Shown here: positions 18,562 through 26,230 of the stretch, piece after piece
How positions within the stretch are numbered: the first letter of the stretch is position 1
Layout: each line of letters begins with the position of its first letter
Source of the DNA: Chloroflexus aurantiacus J-10-fl
GTDB taxonomy: Bacteria; Chloroflexota; Chloroflexia; Chloroflexales; Chloroflexaceae
NCBI RefSeq assembly: GCF_000018865.1
Contig: NC_010175.1
Location: 1,302,001-1,366,000, forward strand
DNA: 64,000 nucleotides
Direction: 5' to 3'
The notes under the pieces: generated by a model
What the model was told of the DNA's origin: nothing
Databases searched by the model: none
What the model saw: only the letters and a program-made list of their open reading frames with translations
Position numbers and translations under genes: made by a program

Positions 18562-18655
18562 GGGGGCGTGGCAGAGTCCGGTTTAATGCGTCGGTCTTGA
18601 AAACCGAAGGACGTAGCAATGCGTCCCGTGGGTTCGAATCCCACCGCCCCCTCCA
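18562..18655 (+). tRNA. tRNA-Ser (UGA)
   Basis: A 94-nt class II tRNA with long variable arm and encoded CCA. Acceptor GGGGGCG/CGCCCCC, anticodon loop CTTGAAA giving UGA, T-arm GTGGG/CCCAC. The discriminator base before CCA reads T, whereas serine tRNAs usually carry G. Confidence 0.95.
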
Positions 18656-18665
18656 GAACAGTTAT

Positions 18666-18755
18666 GGGGAGGTCGCATAGTGGCCTAGTGCGGCGGTTTG
18701 CTAAACCGCTAGGGGGGCAACCCCCTCGAGGGTTCGAATCCCTCCCTCCCCGCCA
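18666..18755 (+). tRNA. tRNA-Ser (GCU)
   Basis: A 90-nt class II tRNA with encoded CCA and G discriminator. Acceptor GGGGAGG/CCTCCCC, anticodon loop TTGCTAA giving GCU, and a long variable arm of G/C-rich pairs. Confidence 0.95.
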
Positions 18756-18759
18756 GGTC

Positions 18760-18795
18760 GCACCCGCTGTAACAGCAGCGGGTGCTGTGTTATTT
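18760..18795 (+). terminator. terminator of the tRNA cluster
   Basis: Inverted repeat GCACCCGCTG (18760-18769) and CAGCGGGTGC (18776-18785) with a 6-base loop, followed by TGTGTTATTT. Confidence 0.65.
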
Positions 18796-19040
18796 GTGCC
18801 CAGAGCGTAGGGATGGCCCGATAGGACAACGGGACGAGGTGGTGATACCAAAATCTATGACCAATCGGGGCATCATTACTGAGACGATCCATCGCTATTG
18901 GTCAACCCAGCCCCTGCACAGCGGTTTGTAGGATTGCCTGTGATGCACCGGTAACTTGGGGGCGGGCTGTCGGCCCTCGCTCAGGCAATCCCCTTGGCCA
19001 GGGTCACGCACCGGCACGGGTGTGCGCTGCGCTCCGCACT

Positions 19041-19092
19041 TGATCGTGAGCACGGCTGGCGTGTTGTGTGGCGTGCGGCAGCCACACAACAC
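19041..19092. repeat. hairpin-family repeat with a diverged stem
   Basis: After the family flank TGATCGTGAGCACGGCTGGC comes a 12-bp perfect inverted repeat GTGTTGTGTGGC (19061-19072, 19081-19092) with an 8-base loop. The stem sequence differs wholly from other members but stays fully paired. Confidence 0.65.
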
Positions 19093-19229
19093 ACCACGGG
19101 CAACCTGGTCTGGCAACGGTATCCTCTCCGCAACGTGATCGCACTGTGATCAGAGCTGAAGCGTCGGTTCGACGCTGTCGTGCTCTGATCACCGGTAGCG
19201 TGATAGTGCGATGAGGAGACCGCTACGCC

Positions 19230-19300
19230 CCCGCCTGAGCGTGAGTAAGGCTAGCGCGGCAGCAGCGCTGCCGCACGCCAAACCGCAACACGTGCATTTA
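19230..19300. repeat. hairpin-family repeat
   Basis: Flank GAGCGTGAGTAAGGCTAGC, stem GCGGCAGC/GCTGCCGC (19256-19263, 19267-19274, loop AGC), then CACGCCAAACCGCAACACGT, matching copies near 6550 and 31610. Confidence 0.7.
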
Positions 19301-19483
19301 CGATCTGCCATCCAGCACCTGATTGTGGCCTGTATGAAGCAGATAGAGCTTATTCCTTCCTCTTCGTCGTGCCGACAGTCTTCTCCCCAACAGCCTGTTG
19401 CTACCTCTGCAATCATTACCGGATTATTGACCACGCATTATTTTTGCACAATCATCGCACGAATTATCACAAGAAAAAGGGCA

Positions 19484-19512
19484 TTGCAGAGACGTATTGG
19501 CAGTGCTATGAT
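19484..19512 (+). promoter_or_regulatory. sigma-70 promoter of korAB
   Basis: TTGCAG (19484-19489) and TATGAT (19507-19512) with a 17-base spacer, about 70 bases before the korA ATG. Confidence 0.65.
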
Positions 19513-19582
19513 ATGTTCACCTTATCCTCATGCTTGATGCGCCAGTGCAGGTGCATAGCAACGAAGCTACGGCGAGGTCGCC

Positions 19583-21319
19583 ATGATACGGAAAGAAGAT
19601 GTCGTCATCCGTGTAGCTGGCGAGAGCGGCGATGGTAGCACGGCCACCGGTGAAATGCTGGCTCAGGCTGCTGCCCGTTCTGGTCTGCATGTCTTTACCT
19701 TCCGCACCACTCCGGCAGAAATTAAGGGTGGCCCGGTCATGTTTCAGGTGCGTGCTTCAAACGCGCCAGTCCGCTCGATGGGTGATGCTGTTGATGTGTT
19801 GTTCGCGTTTAACCGCGAAGCCTGGGATCTGCACCACGCCGATTTAGCCGCCAACGCTGTATTGCTGTACGACCCGGAAGAATTCCCATTACCAGATGAA
19901 TTTACCGGGATCGCCTACCCGGTTCCGATTGGCAAAATTGCGCAAGAAGTTGGGAACCGACGGGGCAAAAATGTCGCTGCTCTTGGGGTTGTGGCTGCGC
20001 TGTTTGGTCTGGGCTTAAACAAGCTTGAAGATATTGTACGGGTCAAACTGGGCAAGAAAGCCGATCTGCTGGAGAGCAACCTGGCTGCGTTGCACGCCGG
20101 TATTAATTATGCTCACCAGCTAGAGAAGCGAGACCCGTTCTGGATGGAGTCGACCGGCGAGCACGACCGCTATGTGATGACCGGGAATCAGGCCATCATC
20201 GCCGGAGCACTGCACGCCGGCGCCGAATTTTTTGCCGGCTATCCAATCACCCCCGCCTCCGACATCATGGAAGGGATGGCAGTGATGCTGCCAAAAATCG
20301 GTGGCGGGTATTTGCAGGCTGAGGATGAGATTGCCGCGATTATGGCCTGTATCGGGGCATCGTATGGTGGGAAACGGGCAATGACCGCGACCTCCGGACC
20401 GGGCCTGTCGCTGATGAGTGAGGCGATTGGCTATGCCAGCATGGCCGAGATTCCGGTGGTGGTGGTTGATGCGCAACGCGGCGGGCCAAGCACCGGCTTG
20501 CCGACCAAGATGGAGCAGTCGGATCTGAATATTGCGCTCTATGGTGGACACGGCGATAGTCCACGAATTGTACTGGCCCCGGCCAGCGTTGCCGAATGCT
20601 TCCACCTTACCGTTTGGGCCTTTAATCTGGCCGAAGAGTATCAGACACCGGTGATTGTGTTGAGCGATTATTCGCTCTCGTTCCGTACTGAGACTATCGA
20701 GCCGTTCGATTTGAGTAAATATCCACGAGTAGATCGCTTGCGACCAAACGGATCGCTGGCTCCCAAACAGTATCGTCGTTATGAAATCACGGCGAACCTG
20801 ATCTCACCTATGGTTGCCCCCGGTGTTGCTCATGCCCAATACACTGCAACCGGTCTCGAACACAATGAGTTCGGTAATCCAGACTACACCCCAACCAATC
20901 ACGCTATGATGACCGAAAAACGGTGGGGGAAACTGGCACCGTTGCAGCATTCACGGGCGTATGTGCGCCGTTTTGGTGCCGAACGAGCTAAAGTGGGCAT
21001 TATTTGCTGGGGCACAACCGCTGGTCCGTGCCGTGGCGCGGTCTACCTGGCCGGACAGGAAGATTTGCCGGTCGCTATGTTGCAGGTGCAGATGCTGTCG
21101 CCGCTGCCGGTTGATGCAATCAACGAATTTCTTGAGCAGGTCGAGATTGTGCTGGTACCGGAAGTGAATTTCCAGGGTCAGTTTGCCAAATTACTTCAGG
21201 CTGAACTGGGGATCAAGGTACATTCAATGACGAAGTACACCGGGATGCCGTTCTCGCGCCTTGAGATTCTACGCCAGATTCATGCGTTGCACGGGCTGGC
21301 CGAGCCAGTGTTGGTTTAA
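19583..21319 (+). CDS. korA: 2-oxoacid:ferredoxin oxidoreductase, fused gamma-alpha subunit
   Basis: With KorB this enzyme oxidatively decarboxylates a 2-oxoacid (probably 2-oxoglutarate) to the acyl-CoA and reduces ferredoxin, or runs in reverse. Residues about 1-190 form the gamma domain (VVIRVAGESGDGS, TTPAEIKGGPVMFQVR). Residues about 200-578 form the alpha domain with the YPITP motif (FAGYPITPASDIMEG) and TATSGPGLSLMSEAIG. The 578-residue gamma-alpha fusion is the KorA type of bacteria and archaea. ATG 19583 follows GCGAGG. The two subunits are adjacent in one operon ended by a strong terminator. Substrate specificity cannot be read from sequence with certainty. Confidence 0.92.
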   Translation: MIRKEDVVIRVAGESGDGSTATGEMLAQAAARSGLHVFTFRTTPAEIKGGPVMFQVRASNAPVRSMGDAVDVLFAFNREAWDLHHADLAANAVLLYDPEEFPLPDEFTGIAYPVPIGKIAQEVGNRRGKNVAALGVVAALFGLGLNKLEDIVRVKLGKKADLLESNLAALHAGINYAHQLEKRDPFWMESTGEHDRYVMTGNQAIIAGALHAGAEFFAGYPITPASDIMEGMAVMLPKIGGGYLQAEDEIAAIMACIGASYGGKRAMTATSGPGLSLMSEAIGYASMAEIPVVVVDAQRGGPSTGLPTKMEQSDLNIALYGGHGDSPRIVLAPASVAECFHLTVWAFNLAEEYQTPVIVLSDYSLSFRTETIEPFDLSKYPRVDRLRPNGSLAPKQYRRYEITANLISPMVAPGVAHAQYTATGLEHNEFGNPDYTPTNHAMMTEKRWGKLAPLQHSRAYVRRFGAERAKVGIICWGTTAGPCRGAVYLAGQEDLPVAMLQVQMLSPLPVDAINEFLEQVEIVLVPEVNFQGQFAKLLQAELGIKVHSMTKYTGMPFSRLEILRQIHALHGLAEPVLV

Positions 21320-21346
21320 GTGTATCAACGAAGGTCAGGTAGGAAT

Positions 21347-22195
21347 ATGACTGCTGTACCAGTTACCACATCGCCAGTTGTCTACAAGCCATCCGATTAT
21401 CGCAGCGACCTGAAACCGATCTGGTGTCCGGGATGTGGCGATTTCGGAGTACTGGCTGCCATTCAGCAGGCCCTGGCCGCAGCTCAGATTAACCCCAAAG
21501 ATCTGGCTGTCGTCTCCGGTATCGGTTGTAGTTCGCGGTTGCCGGGCTTCTTGCAGACCTACGGGTTGCATACAGTACACGGACGTGCCTTGCCGGCAGC
21601 GATTGGGTTAAAGATCGCCCGTCCAGACCTGACGGTTATGGCCGTTGGGGGTGATGGTGACTTCTTCAGCATTGGCCTGGGCCATCTGCCTCATGCGGCC
21701 CGGCGCGATCTGGATATGACCGTTATCGTGATGGATAATGCCATTTACGGCTTAACCAAAGGGCAAACCTCACCAACCTCACCGCGTGGTCACGTAACGA
21801 AGAGCACTCCTTACGGTCAGTCGGCACAACCGCTGCATCCCCTGGCAATTGTCCTGTCCAGCGGCGCTTCGTTTGTGGCCCGTGGTTTCTCAAGTCAGCC
21901 AAAACAGTTAGCTGAACTGATCAAAGCTGGTCTGGAACATCGTGGATTTGCCTTTATCCACGTGTTGAGTCCGTGTGTGACGTTCTACGATACCTACAAG
22001 CTGTACAAGGAGCTGGTGTACAATTTGCCCGACAGCCACGACCCCTCCGATCTCGATGCGGCAATGCGTTACGCCATTGAGAGTGAACGGTTGCCACTCG
22101 GTATTTTCTTCCGGCGGCCACCCCTTGAGCCACTCCCCCGACCGACCCCGAAGCCGTTTGATACACAGGAGTATTTAAACCGTTTTCGGGTATAG
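21347..22195 (+). CDS. korB: 2-oxoacid:ferredoxin oxidoreductase beta subunit
   Basis: The thiamine diphosphate and iron-sulfur subunit partnering KorA. ThDP binding is seen in GGDGDFFSIG and MDNAIYGLTKGQTSPTS. Cluster ligands are likely Cys27, Cys30 (WCPGCGDFG), Cys61 (GCSSR) and a Cys in LSPCVTFYD; this four-cysteine pattern matches KorB and PorB. The 282-residue length is normal. The ATG at 21347 is chosen because AGGTAGGAAT precedes it; the frame is open to the GTG at 21320 directly after the korA stop. No separate ferredoxin gene is nearby. Confidence 0.93.
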   Translation: MTAVPVTTSPVVYKPSDYRSDLKPIWCPGCGDFGVLAAIQQALAAAQINPKDLAVVSGIGCSSRLPGFLQTYGLHTVHGRALPAAIGLKIARPDLTVMAVGGDGDFFSIGLGHLPHAARRDLDMTVIVMDNAIYGLTKGQTSPTSPRGHVTKSTPYGQSAQPLHPLAIVLSSGASFVARGFSSQPKQLAELIKAGLEHRGFAFIHVLSPCVTFYDTYKLYKELVYNLPDSHDPSDLDAAMRYAIESERLPLGIFFRRPPLEPLPRPTPKPFDTQEYLNRFRV

Positions 22196-22219
22196 CGATG
22201 CGATGACAATCAGACACTC

Positions 22220-22255
22220 ACCGGTGACAGGAAAGCTCCTGTCACCGGTTTTTTT
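22220..22255 (+). terminator. strong rho-independent terminator of korAB
   Basis: A 13-bp perfect stem (ACCGGTGACAGGA at 22220-22232, its complement at 22237-22249), loop AAGC, followed by an uninterrupted run of six T. Confidence 0.95.
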
Positions 22256-22831
22256 ACGGGCTGTAGAGCGGTATCAATGCTCTGCAAGAGGCAGGGTAGA
22301 TGAGCAGTATCATTCGACGATGAAGCATGGGTTTGGGATCATACACTGCCATGTTGAAGTGACAACATAACCAAGATTGCTACCCTTGTCATCATAGAGG
22401 CACGGAGGACATAGAGGATGGGTATAAGCCGAGTTGCTACCGTAAGGCGTGACGTAGTGCGTCCATGGGAACTACTGCTCCCCAAACCGTTCATGCGGTT
22501 ACGCCAAACGGTGTTGTGTGCAACGTCGTGCTGTTCATCCTGGCAGTCAACCTCCGTGGTCTGCTCACAGCATAGATGGCAACTTGAGTTATATTAACAG
22601 AGATGTCGTGACGAGAACATACATTTTACCCGCGACCAGCTCGGCACACTTCTGGCATCGTGCGCATGATGGGTGCGGAAGCTGTACTTCCGCACGCCAA
22701 ATTGCACGACATGTGCATCACGGAGCGTAGACGTGATTGCTCCGTAGCTACACAACAACGCTCATCTGTCTGTGCTACAGCAAGGCATCGCGATAGCACA
22801 GCTTTATGAGACACATTCCAGACAACCGGTC
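22256..22831. other. gap between korB and the aldehyde dehydrogenase gene
   Basis: No gene is supported. It contains a 9-base periodic stretch (22393-22420, units like CATAGAGGCA) and a member of the hairpin family (22673-22695) with a worn copy of its flanks to about 22815. Confidence 0.6.
22640..22815 (+). repeat. worn dispersed repeat with hairpin core
   Basis: Stem GTGCGGAAG/CTTCCGCAC (22673-22681, 22687-22695, loop CTGTA), then CGCCAAATTGCACGACATGTGCAT, and later AGCACAGCTTTATGAGA, which matches the tail of copy A near 6670. The middle is poorly conserved. Confidence 0.6.
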
Positions 22832-24298
22832 TTATTTCCCCTTGCCGTAAGGGTACCACCAGGGCTTGCGCACCATCGTGAAGTCCCAGTGGACGTGCTT
22901 CGTCTCAAGGAACTCTTCCAGCCCCTCTTCACCGAGTTCACGGGCACCACCGCTAAATTTCATGCCGCCAAACGGCCCGGCATCGTTATCGGTCAGTGGA
23001 TCATTGACCCAGCAGGTGCCGGCCTTGACCTCTTCGTAGTACTGCTTGACCTTGCGGGGATCGTTAGTGTAGAGGTTGGCGCCTAACCCGTAATCGCAAT
23101 CGTTGACCAGCTCGATGGCTTCGTCGAAGGTGCGGTAGGTCATAATCGGAATCGTTGGCCCAAATGTCTCTTCCCGCATAATGCGGAAGCTGTGATCGAC
23201 ATTGGTCAGGACGGTTGGTTCGTAGAAGAAGCCGCGACTGAACTGTGGCGGACGCCGGCCACCGGTCAGAATCGTTGCGCCGCGCGCTCGTGCCTCTTCA
23301 ACGTGGTCTTCGACCTTTGCCCGGTATTTTTCACCGATCAGTGGGCCAATATCGGTATCGGGGTCCATACCAGGCCCCAGGCGTAGTGAACGGACAAATT
23401 CCACCAGACGCTCGGTGAAGGGGCGAGCAATCGACTCGTGGACGTAAACTCGTTCGGTGCTGGTGCAGACCTGACCGGCATTCAACAGCGCTGCCCAGGC
23501 CACCCCCGGTACGGCCACATCGAGATCGGCGTCTTCGGCAACGATAAACGCATCTTTTCCGCCCAACTCAAGATGGGTCTTCTTCACCCGCTCCGCCGCA
23601 AGCCGGGCAATCTCGCGCCCGGTGGCAAAGCTGCCGGTAAAGGCGATCATCTGTGTGCGCGGACTGACCACTAGTTCACGGCCAACATCACCAAAACCTG
23701 TAATAATGTTGAGCACGCCGGGAGGTAGATGGTCACAGCATAATTCGGCGAAGCGCAATGTGGCCAGAGGGGTCATTTCACTCGGCTTAAGTACCACTGT
23801 GTTCCCGGCGGCCAGTGCCGGTGCCACTTTCCACGACATCAACAGCAACGGATAGTTCCACGGCACAATTGCCGCTACCACACCGTATGGTTCTTTCAAC
23901 ACCATCGCCAGTTGGCTTGGTTCGACCGACGGGATCACGCGGCCCCGTGTATTCCGTTGCAACTCGGCGTAATAGTCAAAACAGGCCGCACACCAGCCAA
24001 TTTCATCCCGATTCTCGACCAGCGGCTTACCACCTTCGAGCGTCAAGAGGGTTGCCAACTCTTCCGCGTGCGTGCGCATCTTGTGCGCAACCTCGTGCAG
24101 CATGTGAGCCTTGTCGTGGGCCGTATAGCGACGCCATTCACGAAACGCCTTTTCAGCCGCAATCATTGCCTGCTCGGCATCTGCCGCCGTCGCCCGGGGA
24201 ACGTAGTCGATCACCTCTTCGGTGGCAGGGTTGTGCACGGGAAAGACCTCACCCTGCGCGGCAGCCTGCCACTGACCGTTAATGAGCATTGCTGGCAT
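22832..24298 (-). CDS. NAD(P)-dependent aldehyde dehydrogenase, betaine-aldehyde type
   Basis: Oxidises an aldehyde to the acid; the substrate is unknown. The 488-residue protein has the cofactor motif FTGSFATG, general base Glu244 in LELGGKD and catalytic Cys278 in NAGQVCTSTE. IVPWNYP and EETFGPTIPI are also family-typical. The N-terminus aligns with betaine aldehyde dehydrogenases (GETFPVxNPATEE-like). ATG 24298 has a near-perfect AAGGAGG four bases upstream. It stands alone on the minus strand, back to back with a possible small gene at 24432. Confidence 0.92.
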   Translation of the reverse strand: MPAMLINGQWQAAAQGEVFPVHNPATEEVIDYVPRATAADAEQAMIAAEKAFREWRRYTAHDKAHMLHEVAHKMRTHAEELATLLTLEGGKPLVENRDEIGWCAACFDYYAELQRNTRGRVIPSVEPSQLAMVLKEPYGVVAAIVPWNYPLLLMSWKVAPALAAGNTVVLKPSEMTPLATLRFAELCCDHLPPGVLNIITGFGDVGRELVVSPRTQMIAFTGSFATGREIARLAAERVKKTHLELGGKDAFIVAEDADLDVAVPGVAWAALLNAGQVCTSTERVYVHESIARPFTERLVEFVRSLRLGPGMDPDTDIGPLIGEKYRAKVEDHVEEARARGATILTGGRRPPQFSRGFFYEPTVLTNVDHSFRIMREETFGPTIPIMTYRTFDEAIELVNDCDYGLGANLYTNDPRKVKQYYEEVKAGTCWVNDPLTDNDAGPFGGMKFSGGARELGEEGLEEFLETKHVHWDFTMVRKPWWYPYGKGK

Positions 24299-24358
24299 GA
24301 AACCTCCTTGTTCCGCTAATTGACAGCTTTTGCAAAGGAAATATCACCGTTTAGTGAC

Positions 24359-24387
24359 TTGACGACACGGGTTATCGTCCATATAGT
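24359..24387 (+). promoter_or_regulatory. strong sigma-70 promoter reading into the 24432 small gene
   Basis: TTGACG (24359-24364) and TATAGT (24382-24387) with an exact 17-base spacer, the second-best promoter in the window. It points away from the aldehyde dehydrogenase gene. Confidence 0.65.
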
Positions 24388-24431
24388 ATGGATGAGATTG
24401 TGAGCAATTACACAAATGGTGGAGGTATCAA

Positions 24432-24626
24432 ATGATCATTCGGCTCTTCCCCGACGCGCAACCAACATCTTCCTGCACCAGACGCCGTCGCCGTTGCCGG
24501 TTAGCCCCCACCTCGCGCCATGTCTACCGACGTGCGCTGATCTACCGGTTGGGAATTGCCGATAGCCGCCGACCAGCGGTCGTTTTTAACACTATTGCTC
24601 AGGCTTTGCTGAGCACGCGCGTTTAA
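24432..24626 (+). CDS. possible small arginine-rich protein
   Basis: A 64-residue product with no recognised family. It has an Arg cluster (RRRRRCR, about 18-24) and 12 or more Arg in all, with few acidic residues. Support comes from signals rather than homology: a near-consensus promoter at 24359-24387 and a GGTGGAGG ribosome site ending 6 bases before the ATG. Its stop overlaps the convergent sufE stop by 4 bases. The codon content could also be a by-chance frame in GC-rich DNA, in which case the promoter would make a short untranslated RNA or an antisense transcript to sufE. Confidence 0.45.
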   Translation: MIIRLFPDAQPTSSCTRRRRRCRLAPTSRHVYRRALIYRLGIADSRRPAVVFNTIAQALLSTRV

Positions 24627-25078
24627 TGTGCCTCTACCGTCGGTTGTTCAAGCAGGCGCAATGCCTGCCGTTTCATATACGCGAGCAACGCGCCGATCCC
24701 ATTGAGCCGCTGTGGACTCAACACCTGATGTAACCCCATTTGCTGAATACATTCACTTGAAACAGCCAGCACCTCTGCCGGTGTTAATCCCTCTAGCCCG
24801 GTGCGTAAGATAGCGGCAAATCCGCGAATGGTTGGCGCTTCTGGTGGCACGTCAATATGATAGACGACCCGTTCGCCATCGAGCCGGGCAATCACAAAGA
24901 CGGGTGACATACACTCGTGTACCTGATCCATCCCTCGATGATCGGCCAGATCCGGCGGTAACGGTGGTAGCTGATCTGAGAACTCCAACAACAATTCCAG
25001 CTTCTCTTCACGACTGGCATTGCGAAAGTCAGCGATTATTTCCGCCAGTCGTGGTGGAATAAACCCTTTCTCGTCCAT
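24623..25078 (-). CDS. sufE: cysteine desulfuration protein SufE
   Basis: SufE accepts persulfide sulfur from a SufS cysteine desulfurase for iron-sulfur cluster assembly. The 151-residue protein shows the sulfur-accepting Cys56 in VHECMSPVFV (family pattern VxxCxSxVW/F) and the region IRGFAAILRTGLEGLTPAEVL. The C-terminal half (about 120-145) matches the GLHQVLSPQRLNG segment of SufE proteins. Start ATG 25078. It lies 57 bases after the stop of the accessory-domain gene on the same strand. No sufS or sufBCD is in the window. Confidence 0.9.
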   Translation of the reverse strand: MDEKGFIPPRLAEIIADFRNASREEKLELLLEFSDQLPPLPPDLADHRGMDQVHECMSPVFVIARLDGERVVYHIDVPPEAPTIRGFAAILRTGLEGLTPAEVLAVSSECIQQMGLHQVLSPQRLNGIGALLAYMKRQALRLLEQPTVEAH

Positions 25079-25135
25079 ACAATCCTCGTCACAACAGACC
25101 GGACTTGTCGGTCTGAGATAGCATTCGCTGTTGCT

Positions 25136-25459
25136 TTACCTGCGCTGCAACAGACCAATCAATGCCCCTAACACCCGCGCCCGATATTCGGTAGCCGTGG
25201 CAACGTTGGCCTGATGGATCTCAAACAGGCCGCTGTCAACCTCCAACACCCCACCCGGCCCCTCGCGCATCGGTACGGTCGCATGGCAGTCGCCGTCGAG
25301 CCGAATGACGGTTTTTGCCGCCGGACGGGCATTCTCTGTGGTAGTGGTCGGCCCGACCACGACGTATGATGTCGTCACCTCCATGACCGCTGCATCGGCC
25401 ACATAGGCTGCCACTTTAGCTGCCGCACTGCGGATCGAGTTTTCCAGTTCGCTAGCCAT
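25136..25459 (-). CDS. stand-alone accessory-domain protein of the caspase-like cluster
   Basis: A 107-residue protein of unknown function. An N-terminal helix (about 1-25) is followed by two beta-rich stretches (MEVTTSYVVVG, and KTVIRLDGDCHATVP) and a long C-terminal helix (about 75-105). The same order of elements and several identical residues (AxxxEVxT, xxRxSLDGDT-like, IHxxxVxxAxxxRAxxxxAI-like) occur in the last 120 residues of the peptidase encoded at 26227-28344, so the two share a domain. The ATG at 25459 is chosen because of GAGGAG seven bases upstream. No membrane segment or signal peptide. It follows the 246-residue protein gene with a gap of 30 bases. Confidence 0.7.
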   Translation of the reverse strand: MASELENSIRSAAAKVAAYVADAAVMEVTTSYVVVGPTTTTENARPAAKTVIRLDGDCHATVPMREGPGGVLEVDSGLFEIHQANVATATEYRARVLGALIGLLQRR

Positions 25460-25489
25460 GCCGTATCTCCTCATATTCGTGCGGGTGTT

Positions 25490-26230
25490 TCATGTAGATG
25501 ATACCATTGATTGACGGACTTCGGCCAATACCTCTTGCACAAATTGCCAGACTGCCGGTAATGCCAGCAGCGCACCGGCTGGCGATGTGAACATTGTGGC
25601 GGCAATCGCTGCTCCCCGACCTACCAGTCCGACCATTCGCAAGAGTGCAGCCCGCGAGCGAAGTGCCAGCGCCAGCGTTTGGCGATGGATCGCCGCCTGC
25701 GCCAGATCGATGTCGGCAATCAACAATGAGCGGGCATCACCGTGCCAGTTGATTCGGGTACGGCCGATCAGGCGCGCACCCTGAATCGTTTCGACTGTGG
25801 CATAGGAGCCAAGAGCTTCACACGCCTGGGCACTCAGCGCAGCAAGCTGGTCTTGAGCCGCCTGCCAGCGCTCTTGTATCTCGTCGCGCAGACCAAAACT
25901 GGCACCGCTGGCCGGATCCACCGTTGCCAGCAAGCGCAGCAACGTTTGCTCAGGCTGCGGCATCAGGGTGCTGAAACTGACGGCACCACTCGCAACCTGG
26001 AGCAGTCGGCGTTCTACCGTCGCCAAAGCCTGCTCGTCGGCACGAAGACGAGTCGCCGCTTCGTGCAACGCTGCCTGCGCTGCTCCCAGTTCTTCCGGTA
26101 AGCGTGCCTGCCAGACGACATCAGGCTGATCCCCGGCGGTGAAGGCGCTACCGGTCACGACCGGTTGCCAGGGGCCGGGTGGGGCAATTGCCGCCGGCAA
26201 AGGCTCGATCACTGAAAAGACCGCGTTCAT
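25490..26230 (-). CDS. unknown helical protein with C-terminal hydrophobic hairpin
   Basis: Family not recognised. The 246-residue product starts with a Pro/Ala-rich segment, then long Ala/Gln/Glu-rich helices (about 42-80 and 107-135) likely to form coiled coil. A C-terminal hydrophobic stretch (about 196-228: LLRMVGLVGRGAAIAATMF, then LLALPAVWQFV) may be a membrane hairpin. There is no signal peptide. The ATG at 26230 overlaps the TGA of the peptidase gene (ATGA), which indicates translational coupling; the longer open frame to 26338 lies inside the peptidase gene. Context suggests a partner or substrate of the peptidase. Confidence 0.7.
   Translation of the reverse strand: MNAVFSVIEPLPAAIAPPGPWQPVVTGSAFTAGDQPDVVWQARLPEELGAAQAALHEAATRLRADEQALATVERRLLQVASGAVSFSTLMPQPEQTLLRLLATVDPASGASFGLRDEIQERWQAAQDQLAALSAQACEALGSYATVETIQGARLIGRTRINWHGDARSLLIADIDLAQAAIHRQTLALALRSRAALLRMVGLVGRGAAIAATMFTSPAGALLALPAVWQFVQEVLAEVRQSMVSST

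Larger units (their letters stand above)
18796..19582. other. gap between the tRNA cluster and korA
   Basis: No gene is supported. It holds two members of the hairpin repeat family (19041-19092 and 19230-19300) and the korA promoter (19484-19512). The rest shows nothing recognised. Confidence 0.6.

Noticed and set aside
18474-18851. 125-residue minus-strand protein
   Set aside because: Covers two tRNA-Ser genes on the other strand; residues reflect tRNA sequence.
24398-24415. lac-operator-like inverted repeat (TTGTG...CACAA)
   Set aside because: Only 5-bp arms with 8-base spacing and no LacI-type gene; could be chance, so it was not listed as an operator.
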